Assembly: GCF_002259755.1 (NCBI RefSeq)
Contig: NZ_MWWY01000025.1
Coordinates: forward strand, 1 to 64,000
From: Bifidobacterium hapali
Lineage (GTDB): Bacteria; Actinomycetota; Actinomycetes; Actinomycetales; Bifidobacteriaceae
Length of the DNA: 64,000 nt
Direction: 5' to 3'
Shown here: positions 27,209 to 38,589 of the stretch, in pieces
How positions within the stretch are numbered: the stretch's first letter is position 1
How the letters are laid out: every line of letters starts with the position of its first letter
Position numbers and translations under genes: made by a program
The notes under the pieces: generated by a model
Told to the model about the DNA's origin: nothing
The model's input: the letters and a program-made list of their open reading frames with translations, nothing else
Database searches by the model: none

Positions 27209-27865
27209 ATGGAAATCGTCGTTACCGGACGTCACACGCAGATCAAGCAGAGGTTTCGTGATGTCGTTGAAAGCAAGATGAATCGTGTGACCGCTATCGC
27301 CCCTGATGCGCAGCGTGCACAAATCGTGCTAACACATGAGGGCAATCCGCGTCAGGCAGATACTGCTAAGCGAGTTGAAATCACTGTCATTGCTGGTCGC
27401 ACTGTAGTACGTGCTGAGGCATCGAGCACTGATGAATTTAGCGCGCTCGACATGGCACTTGATAAGTTGACGCTACGTCTGCGTCGTACTCGTGATCGTC
27501 GTAAGGACCATCGTCGTGGTTACACGAACCCGGTCCCGGTTGATATGGGCGTAATTGAACCTGAAGTTGAGGAGGTTGCTGAGGAAGAGCCAAACAACAG
27601 TCCGGCTGCAGCAGTTGCATCTGATCTTGGCCCAGGTGAGTCGGTTGAAGTACAAGTCGGAGACACGCCGATCGTCATCCGTCGCAAGCTACATATTGCT
27701 GAACCGATGACTATTGACGAAGCTCTGTACGAGATGGAACTCATCGGACACGATTTCTTCCTGTTTGTCAATAAAGAAACCGGTCGTCCGTCCGTTGTCT
27801 ATCATCGCCACGGCTGGAGCTACGGCGTGTTTGAGATCGACACTCCCGAGAATGTCGCTAAGTAG
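27209..27865 (+). CDS. hpf: Long ribosome hibernation promoting factor
   Basis: This long-form HPF joins two 70S ribosomes into inactive 100S dimers during slow growth. The N-terminal S30AE domain (MEIVVTGRHTQIKQRFRDVV, ALDMALDKLTLRLRRTRDR) binds the decoding channel and the C-terminal dimerisation domain (IVIRRKLHIAEPMTIDEALY, HDFFLFVNKETGRPSVVYHR) follows an acidic linker at residues 115-145. AGGAGG at 27199-27204 precedes the ATG. The gene is followed by a strong terminator, then secA, the common actinobacterial order. Confidence 0.95.
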   Translation: MEIVVTGRHTQIKQRFRDVVESKMNRVTAIAPDAQRAQIVLTHEGNPRQADTAKRVEITVIAGRTVVRAEASSTDEFSALDMALDKLTLRLRRTRDRRKDHRRGYTNPVPVDMGVIEPEVEEVAEEEPNNSPAAAVASDLGPGESVEVQVGDTPIVIRRKLHIAEPMTIDEALYEMELIGHDFFLFVNKETGRPSVVYHRHGWSYGVFEIDTPENVAK

Positions 27866-27930
27866 ACGGTACTTGGTGATCACATCACATGAGTATGTGG
27901 TGTGATTCTTAAGCTCTGATGTGACCGTCA

Positions 27931-27964
27931 AAACCCGTATGGAACTCATTCCATACGGGTTTTT
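27931..27964 (+). terminator. Rho-independent terminator after hpf
   Basis: AAACCCGTATGGAA (27931-27944) and TTCCATACGGGTTT (27949-27962) form a perfect 14-bp stem with a CTCA loop, ending in a T-run. This is a textbook terminator 66 bases after the hpf stop. Confidence 0.95.
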
Positions 27965-28092
27965 CTTTGTATATCGTGAACAATGTGAGCAAAAATCGGC
28001 GTGTTCGCGTAGTATGGACGAAGTTTGTGCCCGATTTGATGCCAGATTGGGCTATGCTCGTTTACGGTAACCGACTCTATAGGGAGCGAAAC

Positions 28093-31011
<2,919 letters not shown>

Positions 31012-31045
31012 TGTGTCACTAGACGCTGGGAGAATATCGACAGCG

Positions 31046-31097
31046 TAGCAAAATGAGGAGAGACTTCTGTGCGAGGAAGTCTCTCCTCATTTTGCTA
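31046..31097. terminator. Long perfect hairpin after secA
   Basis: A 22-bp perfect stem is formed by 31046-31067 and 31076-31097 with an 8-base loop. Because of the AAAATGAGG/CCTCATTTT base, the right arm includes a T-run and the left arm an A-run, so it can end transcripts on either strand. It lies 34 bases beyond the secA stop. Confidence 0.9.
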
Positions 31098-31190
31098 TAT
31101 GGAAGACATTCAATGGCTGTAACGTATGCACCGTTACAATGAACCACGTATACACATATATGCGGCGCTGTTCGCGCCAAGGAGGGCATC

Positions 31191-32237
31191 ATGGACGAGA
31201 TCACATGGAAGTCGATTCTCACCAAGCTAGTTGGAGGAAATCATCTGAGCGCGGAAGAATCGGAGTGGTTCGTTGATGATCTGATGCAAGGTAACGCGAA
31301 CCCGGCTGCTGTCGGAGCTGCTCTTGCTATGCAGCAGCAGTTGGGATTGACTGCGGATGAAGTTTCGGGTGCAGCTAAGGCAATGGTGGCACATGCTGTA
31401 CCGCTGAATGTAAGCGGTGAGACGACCGATATCGTTGGTACTGGCGGTGACGGATTCGCTACAGTGAATCTGTCTACGATGGGTTCTGTTGCTGCTGCAG
31501 CTGCTGGCGTAAAAATTGTCAAGCACGGTAATCGTGCTGCTTCATCTAAGTGTGGCGCTGCTGATGTGCTTGAGGCGCTTGGTTTACCGCTGACGTTGAG
31601 CCCGCAAGCGGTAGCTGAAGTTGGCGACGAGGTTGGTATTACATTTGCGTTCGCGCGCACTTTCCATCCGGCGATGCGTTTTGTAGGCCCGATTCGCTCG
31701 GCACTTGGTATTCCATGCGTGTTCAATGTATTGGGACCGTTGACGAACCCGGCTAAGCCTGCTCATGTGGCTATTGGCTGCGCTAAGCGTGAGATGAGCC
31801 CGATTATGGCAGCAGTATATGCCGCTAACGGCCAGTCTGGTATGGTATACACTTCCCATGAGGGCATGGACGAACTTGCTCCTACAGGCCCTGTTTCCGT
31901 GTGGGAGATTCGCGATGGCAAGGTGAGCGAGACTGAATTTGATCCGACCGTAGAACTTGGTCTTGCAAAGATTGATGTCACTGAACTTAAAGGCGGCGAA
32001 CCTGAAGTGAATGCAACTGCATTCCGTGACTTTATTGCGGGCAAGGATATCCCTGCGCGTACTACTGCGTTACTGAATGCTGCTTCTGCTATCGTAGCTG
32101 ATGGTCATCTGGTAGGGGATGGCACTCTTGCTGATCGGTTCCGCACAGCGTACCAGATTGCTGAAGAGACTGTTGATTCCGGTAAGGCGCAGGCACTGCT
32201 TACTCACTGGATTGAGACGGCACAAGCCAAAGCATGA
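31191..32237 (+). CDS. trpD: Anthranilate phosphoribosyltransferase
   Basis: TrpD joins anthranilate to PRPP in the second dedicated step of tryptophan synthesis. The PRPP-binding GTGGDGFATVNLST and KHGNRAASSKCGAADVLEALG motifs and the PIRSALGIPCVFNVLGPLTNPA block are present, as in a full 348-residue enzyme. AAGGAGG at 31179-31185 precedes the ATG. It is a single-gene unit here, flanked by terminators on both sides, with no other trp genes in the window; bifidobacterial trp genes are often scattered. Confidence 0.96.
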   Translation: MDEITWKSILTKLVGGNHLSAEESEWFVDDLMQGNANPAAVGAALAMQQQLGLTADEVSGAAKAMVAHAVPLNVSGETTDIVGTGGDGFATVNLSTMGSVAAAAAGVKIVKHGNRAASSKCGAADVLEALGLPLTLSPQAVAEVGDEVGITFAFARTFHPAMRFVGPIRSALGIPCVFNVLGPLTNPAKPAHVAIGCAKREMSPIMAAVYAANGQSGMVYTSHEGMDELAPTGPVSVWEIRDGKVSETEFDPTVELGLAKIDVTELKGGEPEVNATAFRDFIAGKDIPARTTALLNAASAIVADGHLVGDGTLADRFRTAYQIAEETVDSGKAQALLTHWIETAQAKA

Positions 32238-32284
32238 TCTTTCAATGTATCACTGAATATCAGCGCTAGGCATAAGTAATAATG

Positions 32285-32328
32285 TGTGGGTTGGATTCTT
32301 CATGAGTAGACGAAGAATCCAACCCACA
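32285..32328. terminator. Bidirectional terminator between trpD and a convergent gene
   Basis: TGTGGGTTGGATTCTTC (32285-32301) pairs perfectly with GAAGAATCCAACCCACA (32312-32328) over 17 bases with a 10-base loop. It lies between two genes transcribed toward each other. Confidence 0.85.
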
Positions 32329-32362
32329 TTCGATTTCACGCTATAACATTGTTGATGTTTGC

Positions 32363-32923
32363 TTACACTCGGGCACCATCGTCGGTATACCCGTTGCGAG
32401 TTTGCGTGTGACCTTTATGCTGGACGATGAGTCCTGCACCTCCAATCAGTGCGCACACACCAAATACCGTGCCAAGCACAGCAGCTAGTGCAGGTATAAA
32501 CACAGAAGCAATGACGCCAAGAATGCCGGCGACAAGGAGCACCCAAAACACGAGTTTCGATGCTTGTATTGGTCCAATCTGTGGATTCGGCGGCACGAAA
32601 TCATCACCATAGCGGTCCATCACGTCGTCGGTATCTAACCAACTCGATGATGTATGATCGCGTGGCCCACGCTGATGTAGTGGCACCATATCATCCACGA
32701 ATGCACCATTATCTAAGTCTTTGACCGATAATAATGCTTCTTTTTCCTTGCGTTGAGCGTGTTTTTCAAAGCGTCGTGCACTGCGTGAATGCTCTACATC
32801 TTTGAGATCATCGGCGTGGGCTTGCTCGAACGAAGCCCACGCGCTGTCGAGATCATCACCTGCTCCATCGCCTGCGGTCGAGTCCGGGCGTTCACCGGCA
32901 TTGCTATTGTTGAGATCAGTCAT
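32363..32923 (-). CDS. Small actinobacterial membrane protein of unknown function
   Basis: I recognise no named family. The protein of 186 residues has a long acidic and charged N-terminal part (GAGDDLDSAWASFEQAHADD, ARRFEKHAQRKEKEALLSVK) and two adjacent hydrophobic helices near residues 122-165 (KLVFWVLLVAGILGVIASVF and ALAAVLGTVFGVCALIGGAG), then a short polar tail. It is probably a two-helix membrane protein with the N-terminus inside. The ATG at 32923 is chosen because the sequence upstream overlaps the divergent plsC start. The gene is divergent from plsC with 51 bases between starts. Confidence 0.75.
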   Translation of the reverse strand: MTDLNNSNAGERPDSTAGDGAGDDLDSAWASFEQAHADDLKDVEHSRSARRFEKHAQRKEKEALLSVKDLDNGAFVDDMVPLHQRGPRDHTSSSWLDTDDVMDRYGDDFVPPNPQIGPIQASKLVFWVLLVAGILGVIASVFIPALAAVLGTVFGVCALIGGAGLIVQHKGHTQTRNGYTDDGARV

Positions 32924-32974
32924 ATCCACCACTGTAATCAGCGGCAAAGCCAAGTGGCTGAAAGGAGCGTCGCA

Positions 32975-33679
32975 GTGCTCTACTGGTTCTTCGTCAAAGT
33001 GTTTGGCCCCATCGCGCGCCATCATCTTGGACCGTCTGTATCTGGATTGAACAATATTCCGCGCGAAGGCGGTGCGATTATCGCCGCGAATCATCTCGCG
33101 GTTATTGATGACGCGCTTATCCCGATCACCTGCCCACGTATGGTGCATTTCATGGGTAAGGCTGAGTATTTTGAAGGCAAAGGTATTAAGGGTAAGTTCA
33201 AGAAGTGGTGGTTCACCTCTGTTGGTGTGTTCCCAGTGGATCGCTCCGGCGGCTCAAAATCGTTGGGAGCATTGGAACATGCACGAGAAATTATCGAAGA
33301 TGGGCACCTGTTTGGTATTCATATCGAAGGCACGCGTAGTCCTGATGGCAAATTGTATAAGGGTCATACTGGCGTAGCGCGTCTCGCTTTTGAGACTGGA
33401 TGCCCGATTGTGCCGACCGCGATTATTGGTTCTCGCGAGTTGCAGAAACCGGGCACGGTAATTCCGTCTAAAGGCAAGACGAAAGTGATTTACGGCAAGC
33501 CGATCCCGGTGCCGAAGCGTTTGGACGTAACTCATGACGAACTGCGTGAACTCACTGATCGTGTCACTCGTGAGATTCAGTCAATGAGTGGCCAAGAGTA
33601 TGTTGATGAGTATGCGCAGAAAGTCAAAGCGCGACTCAAGCAAGAAGCAGCTGCTCATGCAGCAGATGAATCGCACTGA
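32975..33679 (+). CDS. plsC: 1-acyl-sn-glycerol-3-phosphate acyltransferase
   Basis: PlsC acylates lysophosphatidic acid to phosphatidic acid at the inner membrane. The catalytic H-x4-D is His40 to Asp45 (NHLAVIDD), and the EGTRSPDG motif binds the glycerol phosphate. GCPIVPTAIIGS is the later conserved block. The start is the GTG at 32975, with AAAGGAG at 32961-32967; the frame is open further upstream but that part reads through the divergent gene. At 234 residues it is of normal length. A short Lys/Ala-rich tail ends the protein. Confidence 0.92.
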   Translation: MLYWFFVKVFGPIARHHLGPSVSGLNNIPREGGAIIAANHLAVIDDALIPITCPRMVHFMGKAEYFEGKGIKGKFKKWWFTSVGVFPVDRSGGSKSLGALEHAREIIEDGHLFGIHIEGTRSPDGKLYKGHTGVARLAFETGCPIVPTAIIGSRELQKPGTVIPSKGKTKVIYGKPIPVPKRLDVTHDELRELTDRVTREIQSMSGQEYVDEYAQKVKARLKQEAAAHAADESH

Positions 33680-33729
33680 GTAATTGTGCGCTTTATACAA
33701 GCTATTACAACTGACCGCAGTAAACAACA

Positions 33730-33775
33730 AGGGGTGGTTGATCTTCCTCATACTTAGGAAAATCAACCACCCTTT
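33730..33775. terminator. Bidirectional terminator between plsC and the kinase gene
   Basis: The arms GGGTGGTTGAT and ATCAACCACCC, extended by TTCCT/AGGAA, form a stem of about 17 pairs with one bulge and a 7-base loop. It lies between convergent genes, with T-rich ends on both strands. Confidence 0.85.
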
Positions 33776-33815
33776 GCGTTATGCAGCAAAACACGCACGC
33801 TGCTGAGTCGGATTA

Positions 33816-36065
33816 TTATACGATAGTCAGTGTCAGAACCGTGGCCTTGCCGTTTTCGTCACGTAAACGTACTTCACCACCGTTCGACACATCGGTATCA
33901 CCATTCTTGATCGAACGGACTGTGCCGAACAATCCGCCCAGTACACGGTCCGTTTTCACATCGAATCCCAACTCTTTAAGCGTCTTAGTAACATCGCTTT
34001 CCTGTTTACCGATCAATCCTGAGGGAATCGTCGCTTTTTGAGGTCCTTTGGAAACAACGATATCAACAGAATCTCCCCAGTGCAGTTGTGCTCCAGCGTT
34101 TTGTGATGCAGAGACAACTGAGCCGGCAGCCACTTTATCGTCGTATTCTTCCGTGACATTGAACTTCAGCTGCAGATCGGCAAGAGCACTTTGCGCTTCA
34201 CTTTGTGTCGAGCCGATAATATTGGGCATGGTGACGGGCATTGGTCCTTTGGACAGTACGACGGTGATTTCATCGTTGTGACTGAGTGTTGCACCGGGCT
34301 GGATATCAGTGCCATTCGCATCTGTGATGCTGATTGCTGCGCCTGACGGTACGGTCAATGAGTACTGATCATTGCTATCGTCGTGCTTGATATGATCGAA
34401 TCCGGCGTTTTGCAATGCGCTGAGCACGTTAGTCCCGTTCTCAGAACTGGTGTCAAGAATGTCAGATGGCACGGTAGCTGGTTTAATGCCTTTGGAAATA
34501 ACGAGTGACATGGAACCTCCAGCGCGCTTAGAGACTCGGTCACCAACATTGCTTGGGGTCGATGAAATAATGGAGCCTTCGGGAACGGTATCGCTGTACT
34601 GTTCGCTCGTTGTGAAAGGAATGTTCGACACGCTGAGCGTGGTCTGATACTTACTCCACGATGCTCCTGTAACCTCGCATGCGCGTCCTTCAACGCAGGT
34701 AATGTCATCCGGTTTAGGCACGGTCCAATAACTGCCGGGTCCGAGGAAATACCACCAAGCAGCTCCGCCGCCTATTGCGACTGCCAAGAGTAGAGCAATA
34801 GCGCCAACGATAAATGGCGTTGCCGTTCGCCGTGATGCAGACGCGGTAGCACCATGTGACGATGGCTTTGCCGGTTCTGTTTGCTGATCTCCAGGTAGAT
34901 CTGCAACTGTTGCCAACGGATTTGTGGGTAGCGTTTGCGTTGTTGCATCTTGTTGCGCAACGGTTGGCATGATTGTGGTCGCTGCTGATGATGGGGGAGC
35001 AGGTGGTAGGGCTGTCGTAGAAAGCGCTTCTGCATCAGCTCTGCTCTCTTGCTGATGTGTCGTAGTATTGGTGACCGGTTGCGCGGTGGATACCTGCAAT
35101 GGTGATGTTGCGTCTACAGGAACCGTTGCATCAAGTGGTGCTGTCGCATCATCGTTGCCATGTGCATTCGTGGTTGGCTTGCGATACGTCCATGCAGCAA
35201 TATCCAATTGTGCTGTCAACTGAGTAAGTTCTTGTGCGGCTTGCGCAGCGTCTGCAGGCCGTGCGGCAACATTCCGTGCGGTCAAATGCGCGATGAATGC
35301 GGCTACTCGAGGGTCAATCCCTGGGCACGATATCGATACGGATGGCACATCCTCATGCACATGTTTGAACACGAGCGTCACTGGATTATCCGATTTGAAC
35401 GGTACTTCACCAGTCAACATTTCCCATGCCATAATACCTACGGAATACAGGTCACCTTGTGGCGTGGCTTGATTGAGCTCGATCATTTCCGGCGCAAGAT
35501 ATGCCGCAGTACCTAATAACATGCCGGTGGAGGAAAGTGTGGCTTGTGATGCTGCTTTTGCGAGGCCAAAATCTGTAATCTGGACATGGCCACGATCGTT
35601 GATCAAGATATTTTCCGGTTTAATGTCGCGATGGACTACGCCAGCTCGATGTGCTGAGGCTAAACCATCCAGCGTTTCAGCCACGATCCGCAATGTTTCG
35701 CGAACGGTAAACGTACCTTGTTCGTTCATTTCACGACGCAAATTCACGCCGTGCACATATTCCATAACCAAAAAATCGAGACCGTCTATTTCGCCGGTGT
35801 CGTAAACCTGCACGATGTGAGGATTCGCGATTGCTGCTGCTGACTTTGCTTCTCGACGGAATCGTTCGACGAATTGATCACGGTGGGGCCCTTGCGCCAG
35901 TTGCATGTGCATGACCTTAATCGCGACAGTACGGTCAAGTCGCGTGTCTAGTGCTTCATAAACACTCGCCATGCCTCCTTCAGCGATTTTATGGTCAACG
36001 CGGTATCGCTCTTCGACCATCCGCCCGATCAACGGGTCTTCGCGGCTGTATGCGGCTTCACTCAT
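33816..36065 (-). CDS. Ser/Thr protein kinase with four PASTA domains
   Basis: This PknB-type membrane kinase senses cell-wall fragments outside and phosphorylates division or wall proteins inside. The kinase domain has the ATP Lys50 (VAIKV), catalytic Asp147 (HRDIKPEN) and DFG Asp165. An Ala/Pro/Thr-rich linker, one transmembrane helix at about 416-440 (FIVGAIALLLAVAIGGGAAW) and four external PASTA repeats from residue 450 to the end follow. The ATG at 36065 is taken as start because the sequence before it lacks kinase similarity; the ribosome site AAGGGA is somewhat distant. The neighbouring polyprenyl synthetase also serves envelope or isoprenoid synthesis. Confidence 0.93.
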   Translation of the reverse strand: MSEAAYSREDPLIGRMVEERYRVDHKIAEGGMASVYEALDTRLDRTVAIKVMHMQLAQGPHRDQFVERFRREAKSAAAIANPHIVQVYDTGEIDGLDFLVMEYVHGVNLRREMNEQGTFTVRETLRIVAETLDGLASAHRAGVVHRDIKPENILINDRGHVQITDFGLAKAASQATLSSTGMLLGTAAYLAPEMIELNQATPQGDLYSVGIMAWEMLTGEVPFKSDNPVTLVFKHVHEDVPSVSISCPGIDPRVAAFIAHLTARNVAARPADAAQAAQELTQLTAQLDIAAWTYRKPTTNAHGNDDATAPLDATVPVDATSPLQVSTAQPVTNTTTHQQESRADAEALSTTALPPAPPSSAATTIMPTVAQQDATTQTLPTNPLATVADLPGDQQTEPAKPSSHGATASASRRTATPFIVGAIALLLAVAIGGGAAWWYFLGPGSYWTVPKPDDITCVEGRACEVTGASWSKYQTTLSVSNIPFTTSEQYSDTVPEGSIISSTPSNVGDRVSKRAGGSMSLVISKGIKPATVPSDILDTSSENGTNVLSALQNAGFDHIKHDDSNDQYSLTVPSGAAISITDANGTDIQPGATLSHNDEITVVLSKGPMPVTMPNIIGSTQSEAQSALADLQLKFNVTEEYDDKVAAGSVVSASQNAGAQLHWGDSVDIVVSKGPQKATIPSGLIGKQESDVTKTLKELGFDVKTDRVLGGLFGTVRSIKNGDTDVSNGGEVRLRDENGKATVLTLTIV

Positions 36066-36159
36066 CTGTATATCCGGTCCCTTGATATCACTGGAATCTA
36101 ACGCCAGTCTAGCGTGTGCCATGTCATGGGTCTGACATTATTGCTCATGCGTGCACGAG

Positions 36160-37251
36160 TCATACACGAGGCACGAACCGTGCACACGTCTCACGCAGTT
36201 GGTTACTTGCCTGCTCATTGAGATTTAACGCATGTATTGCTTCACTAGATTGTTTCCAAAGTGCCGCAATACGCGCGCGTGATGCATCTACAGCACCGGT
36301 TGATCGGAAGAGTTCAATCACATGCTGGACATCAGTCTCATCGCGGTGAGGCGCTTCGAAAAGAGTGATGAGTTCGCCACGTTCGGACGCTGATGCAGCA
36401 GCGAGCGCATCGGCGAGTAATACGGTTCGTTTGCCTTCTCGTATATCTCCGCCCACTGGCTTGCCAGTGTGCGCGCTTGATCCGACTACGTCTAATAGGT
36501 CATCGGTTAACTGGAATGCGAGGCCGAGTGGACGACCTACTGCTAATGCTTGGGAACGCGCATCGGTGGGGGAGAATCCAGCTGCGAGCATTGCCAGTTC
36601 AATCGGTGCGATTGTTGTGTAGCTTGCGGTTTTCCAACGGAATACGTTCAGCGATGCTTCAGCTAGTGTGTTTGGGTTATCTAACGCTGTCATTTCGACG
36701 GCTAGATCAAGTACTTGCCCGATTTCGACTTCGCGATGCATGGTGAGGAATGCTGCAACAAGTGCGTCAGATGACGGTAGGTGGTGGGCGGCTGTGTTGG
36801 CTATGTCTACGCTGGCGGTGGCGAGTAGATCGCCGAGCATGATGCCTAAGCCGTTACCGATTGGTTCAGAATGTGTGGCTGTGGTTAATGCGCGATGTGC
36901 TGATGGTTTGCCTCGACGTAAATCGGAATCGTCGATAATGTCGTCGTGTACGAGAGCTGCTGTTTGGAATACTTCGATCGCACAGGCGAGATCAAGCACA
37001 TGATCGCGGATGCTCGGATCGTGTGTTGTTGATGAATTGGCAGTAACCGCATCAAATACGTCGAGTAGTAACAGTGCACGCAGTCGTTTGCCGCCTTCGC
37101 TCGAGGTAAGCGCTTGTGATTGTACTTCGTCAAGTACAGTGCGACATACGCCAATGGTTGCAGCATCTTCGTGGTCGTGTGCATCTGTTGTTTCACGTAC
37201 AAGCTGTGCGATTCGTGTCTCGATGGAGACTTTCTGCAAGTCAAGATTCAT
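36160..37251 (-). CDS. Polyprenyl (geranylgeranyl-type) diphosphate synthase
   Basis: This trans-isoprenyl synthase condenses isopentenyl diphosphate with an allylic diphosphate. The first Asp-rich motif is in ALVHDDIIDDSDLRRG, with the second in FQLTDDLLDVVG; both bind the magnesium-diphosphate. GGKRLRALLLL and KTASYTTIAPIELAMLAAG are further family blocks. Chain length cannot be fixed from sequence. The ATG at 37251 is used since upstream codons have no ribosome site and overlap the divergent DUF4192 gene; 363 residues is normal. It is transcribed just before the PASTA kinase gene, with 94 bases between. Confidence 0.9.
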   Translation of the reverse strand: MNLDLQKVSIETRIAQLVRETTDAHDHEDAATIGVCRTVLDEVQSQALTSSEGGKRLRALLLLDVFDAVTANSSTTHDPSIRDHVLDLACAIEVFQTAALVHDDIIDDSDLRRGKPSAHRALTTATHSEPIGNGLGIMLGDLLATASVDIANTAAHHLPSSDALVAAFLTMHREVEIGQVLDLAVEMTALDNPNTLAEASLNVFRWKTASYTTIAPIELAMLAAGFSPTDARSQALAVGRPLGLAFQLTDDLLDVVGSSAHTGKPVGGDIREGKRTVLLADALAAASASERGELITLFEAPHRDETDVQHVIELFRSTGAVDASRARIAALWKQSSEAIHALNLNEQASNQLRETCARFVPRV

Positions 37252-37438
37252 GCTTCCAAGGTTATCCACAATGGTTGTCGAACACAAGAATGGCGGAATT
37301 GCAACGTTCGCGAGCGTTCGACCACATAGGTTGAAATTCGTGTTCTCAGCGGCGTTGATAGGGCATAGTAGTGACACGCGGTAACGCGAGACTGGACATC
37401 CTATCCGGTCGAACCAAAAACAAGTCAAGGAGGACAAT

Positions 37439-38371
37439 ATGACCACACATATTACGCGACGTGGAACTGCACGCTCGTTTGATCATCGTGAGCATCGTTC
37501 AACGTGTCGTCGCTCACTGGGCAGTCGCCGGTGCGATCATACGTATCCAATCGATAGAACAGAAAATCGATTGCATAGTAGCGCGTTGTTAGACGTGCCT
37601 ATATCGGATGTGCCATGCGATATGCCATGTTCCGGTTTGGAAGACGCGTGCGACGTGATGCTTGAGGAGGATGAACTCGATCTGCTGACGCAACGGTTTC
37701 GCGATGATCGTAGGCAGTCTGGGCCTTCTGAAGCGGTTCGTTCATGGGTTGATGAGCCGTTTGCTGAGTGGATGCACGTACTTGATGACACGGTTGGCAC
37801 AATATGTGACGAGTGCGAGTGCGGGTATACTGACGCGGATATAGACGTAGATACTGATGATGACGATATCGTTGTCGACGATTGTTCGTGCGCTGATAGA
37901 GACTGTGTTGCGCCAGATTGCATGATGTTGTGTCGAAAGAGTATGGCAGCGTTCGCTGTAGGCATGAACGAATTATTACCAGTGCGAGATGCGGTGATCG
38001 TCTCTTTAGTGAATCCGCGTGCCTGTGATCGTCATGGTATGGTCACGTTTGCTGCTCAACCTCATGCGAATCGTACCCAATGTGGCATGTCGCAGATCAT
38101 GTCTGACGCATTTCATAATCCGCATGTACGACCAGACGCTCAGCGATGTGCGATTGGAGTAGCCATGCTCGATCAGATTGCAGATAGTGTGCCTCCTCGG
38201 TGGCGCGTGCAACCGATGGCGGCAGCCGCTTACGTGCTGTGGTGGTTGAACGATGATCTTGCTGTCCTGCGTGCAGCGGAATGTTTGACTATTGATGATC
38301 AATGCTCGTTGGGTGCGATCGTGTTGTCTATGCTTGATCGCGGAATTTGCCCAGCGTGGTGTGACAGATAG
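37439..38371 (+). CDS. DUF4192-family protein
   Basis: The C-terminal part (RWRVQPMAAAAYVLWWLNDDLAV, LTIDDQCSLGAIVLSMLDRGICPAW) matches DUF4192, an actinobacterial family of unknown function. The middle section is strongly acidic (DADIDVDTDDDDIVVDD) and Cys-rich, including CDECECGY and CSCADRDC, which could bind metal. Length is 310 residues. AAGGAGG at 37428-37434 precedes the ATG. A long hairpin follows, then sigA. The consistent position next to the primary sigma factor in actinobacteria is suggestive but gives no role. Confidence 0.78.
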   Translation: MTTHITRRGTARSFDHREHRSTCRRSLGSRRCDHTYPIDRTENRLHSSALLDVPISDVPCDMPCSGLEDACDVMLEEDELDLLTQRFRDDRRQSGPSEAVRSWVDEPFAEWMHVLDDTVGTICDECECGYTDADIDVDTDDDDIVVDDCSCADRDCVAPDCMMLCRKSMAAFAVGMNELLPVRDAVIVSLVNPRACDRHGMVTFAAQPHANRTQCGMSQIMSDAFHNPHVRPDAQRCAIGVAMLDQIADSVPPRWRVQPMAAAAYVLWWLNDDLAVLRAAECLTIDDQCSLGAIVLSMLDRGICPAWCDR

Positions 38372-38388
38372 CAGACTGAAAAATGCAT

Positions 38389-38437
38389 CGGCTTTTCTGA
38401 TTCCATTGCTCATGGCATATGGAATCAGACAAAGCCG
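38389..38437 (+). terminator. Long hairpin after the DUF4192 gene
   Basis: CGGCTTTTCTGATTCCAT (38389-38406) pairs with ATGGAATCAGA-C-AAAGCCG (38419-38437), 18 pairs with one bulged C and a 12-base loop. It probably ends the DUF4192 transcript before the sigA promoter. Confidence 0.75.
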
Positions 38438-38533
38438 CAGCATGCGGTGAATAGCGTTCTGGAGACACGACAGCAAGTTTTGGGAATAATCGTCCTTGGA
38501 AGGTGGTTAACTCCAATAGTTGACGATTTGCCC

Positions 38534-38563
38534 TTGCCAGAAGTGCGCCTTATGTGGTATAAG
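38534..38563 (+). promoter_or_regulatory. Promoter of sigA
   Basis: TTGCCA (38534-38539) and TATAAG (38558-38563) are separated by 18 bases and lie 26 bases before the ATG, giving a short leader containing GGAGG. This is the clearest sigma-70-type promoter seen for a housekeeping gene in the window. Confidence 0.65.
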
Positions 38564-38589
38564 CGCATGGTGGCAGGATCAGTAGGAGG

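Noticed and set aside
27967-28092. A longer N-terminus for SecA
   Set aside because: The added 42 codons begin next to the hpf terminator, lack a Shine-Dalgarno and are not like SecA; the GTG at 28093 has a good ribosome site.
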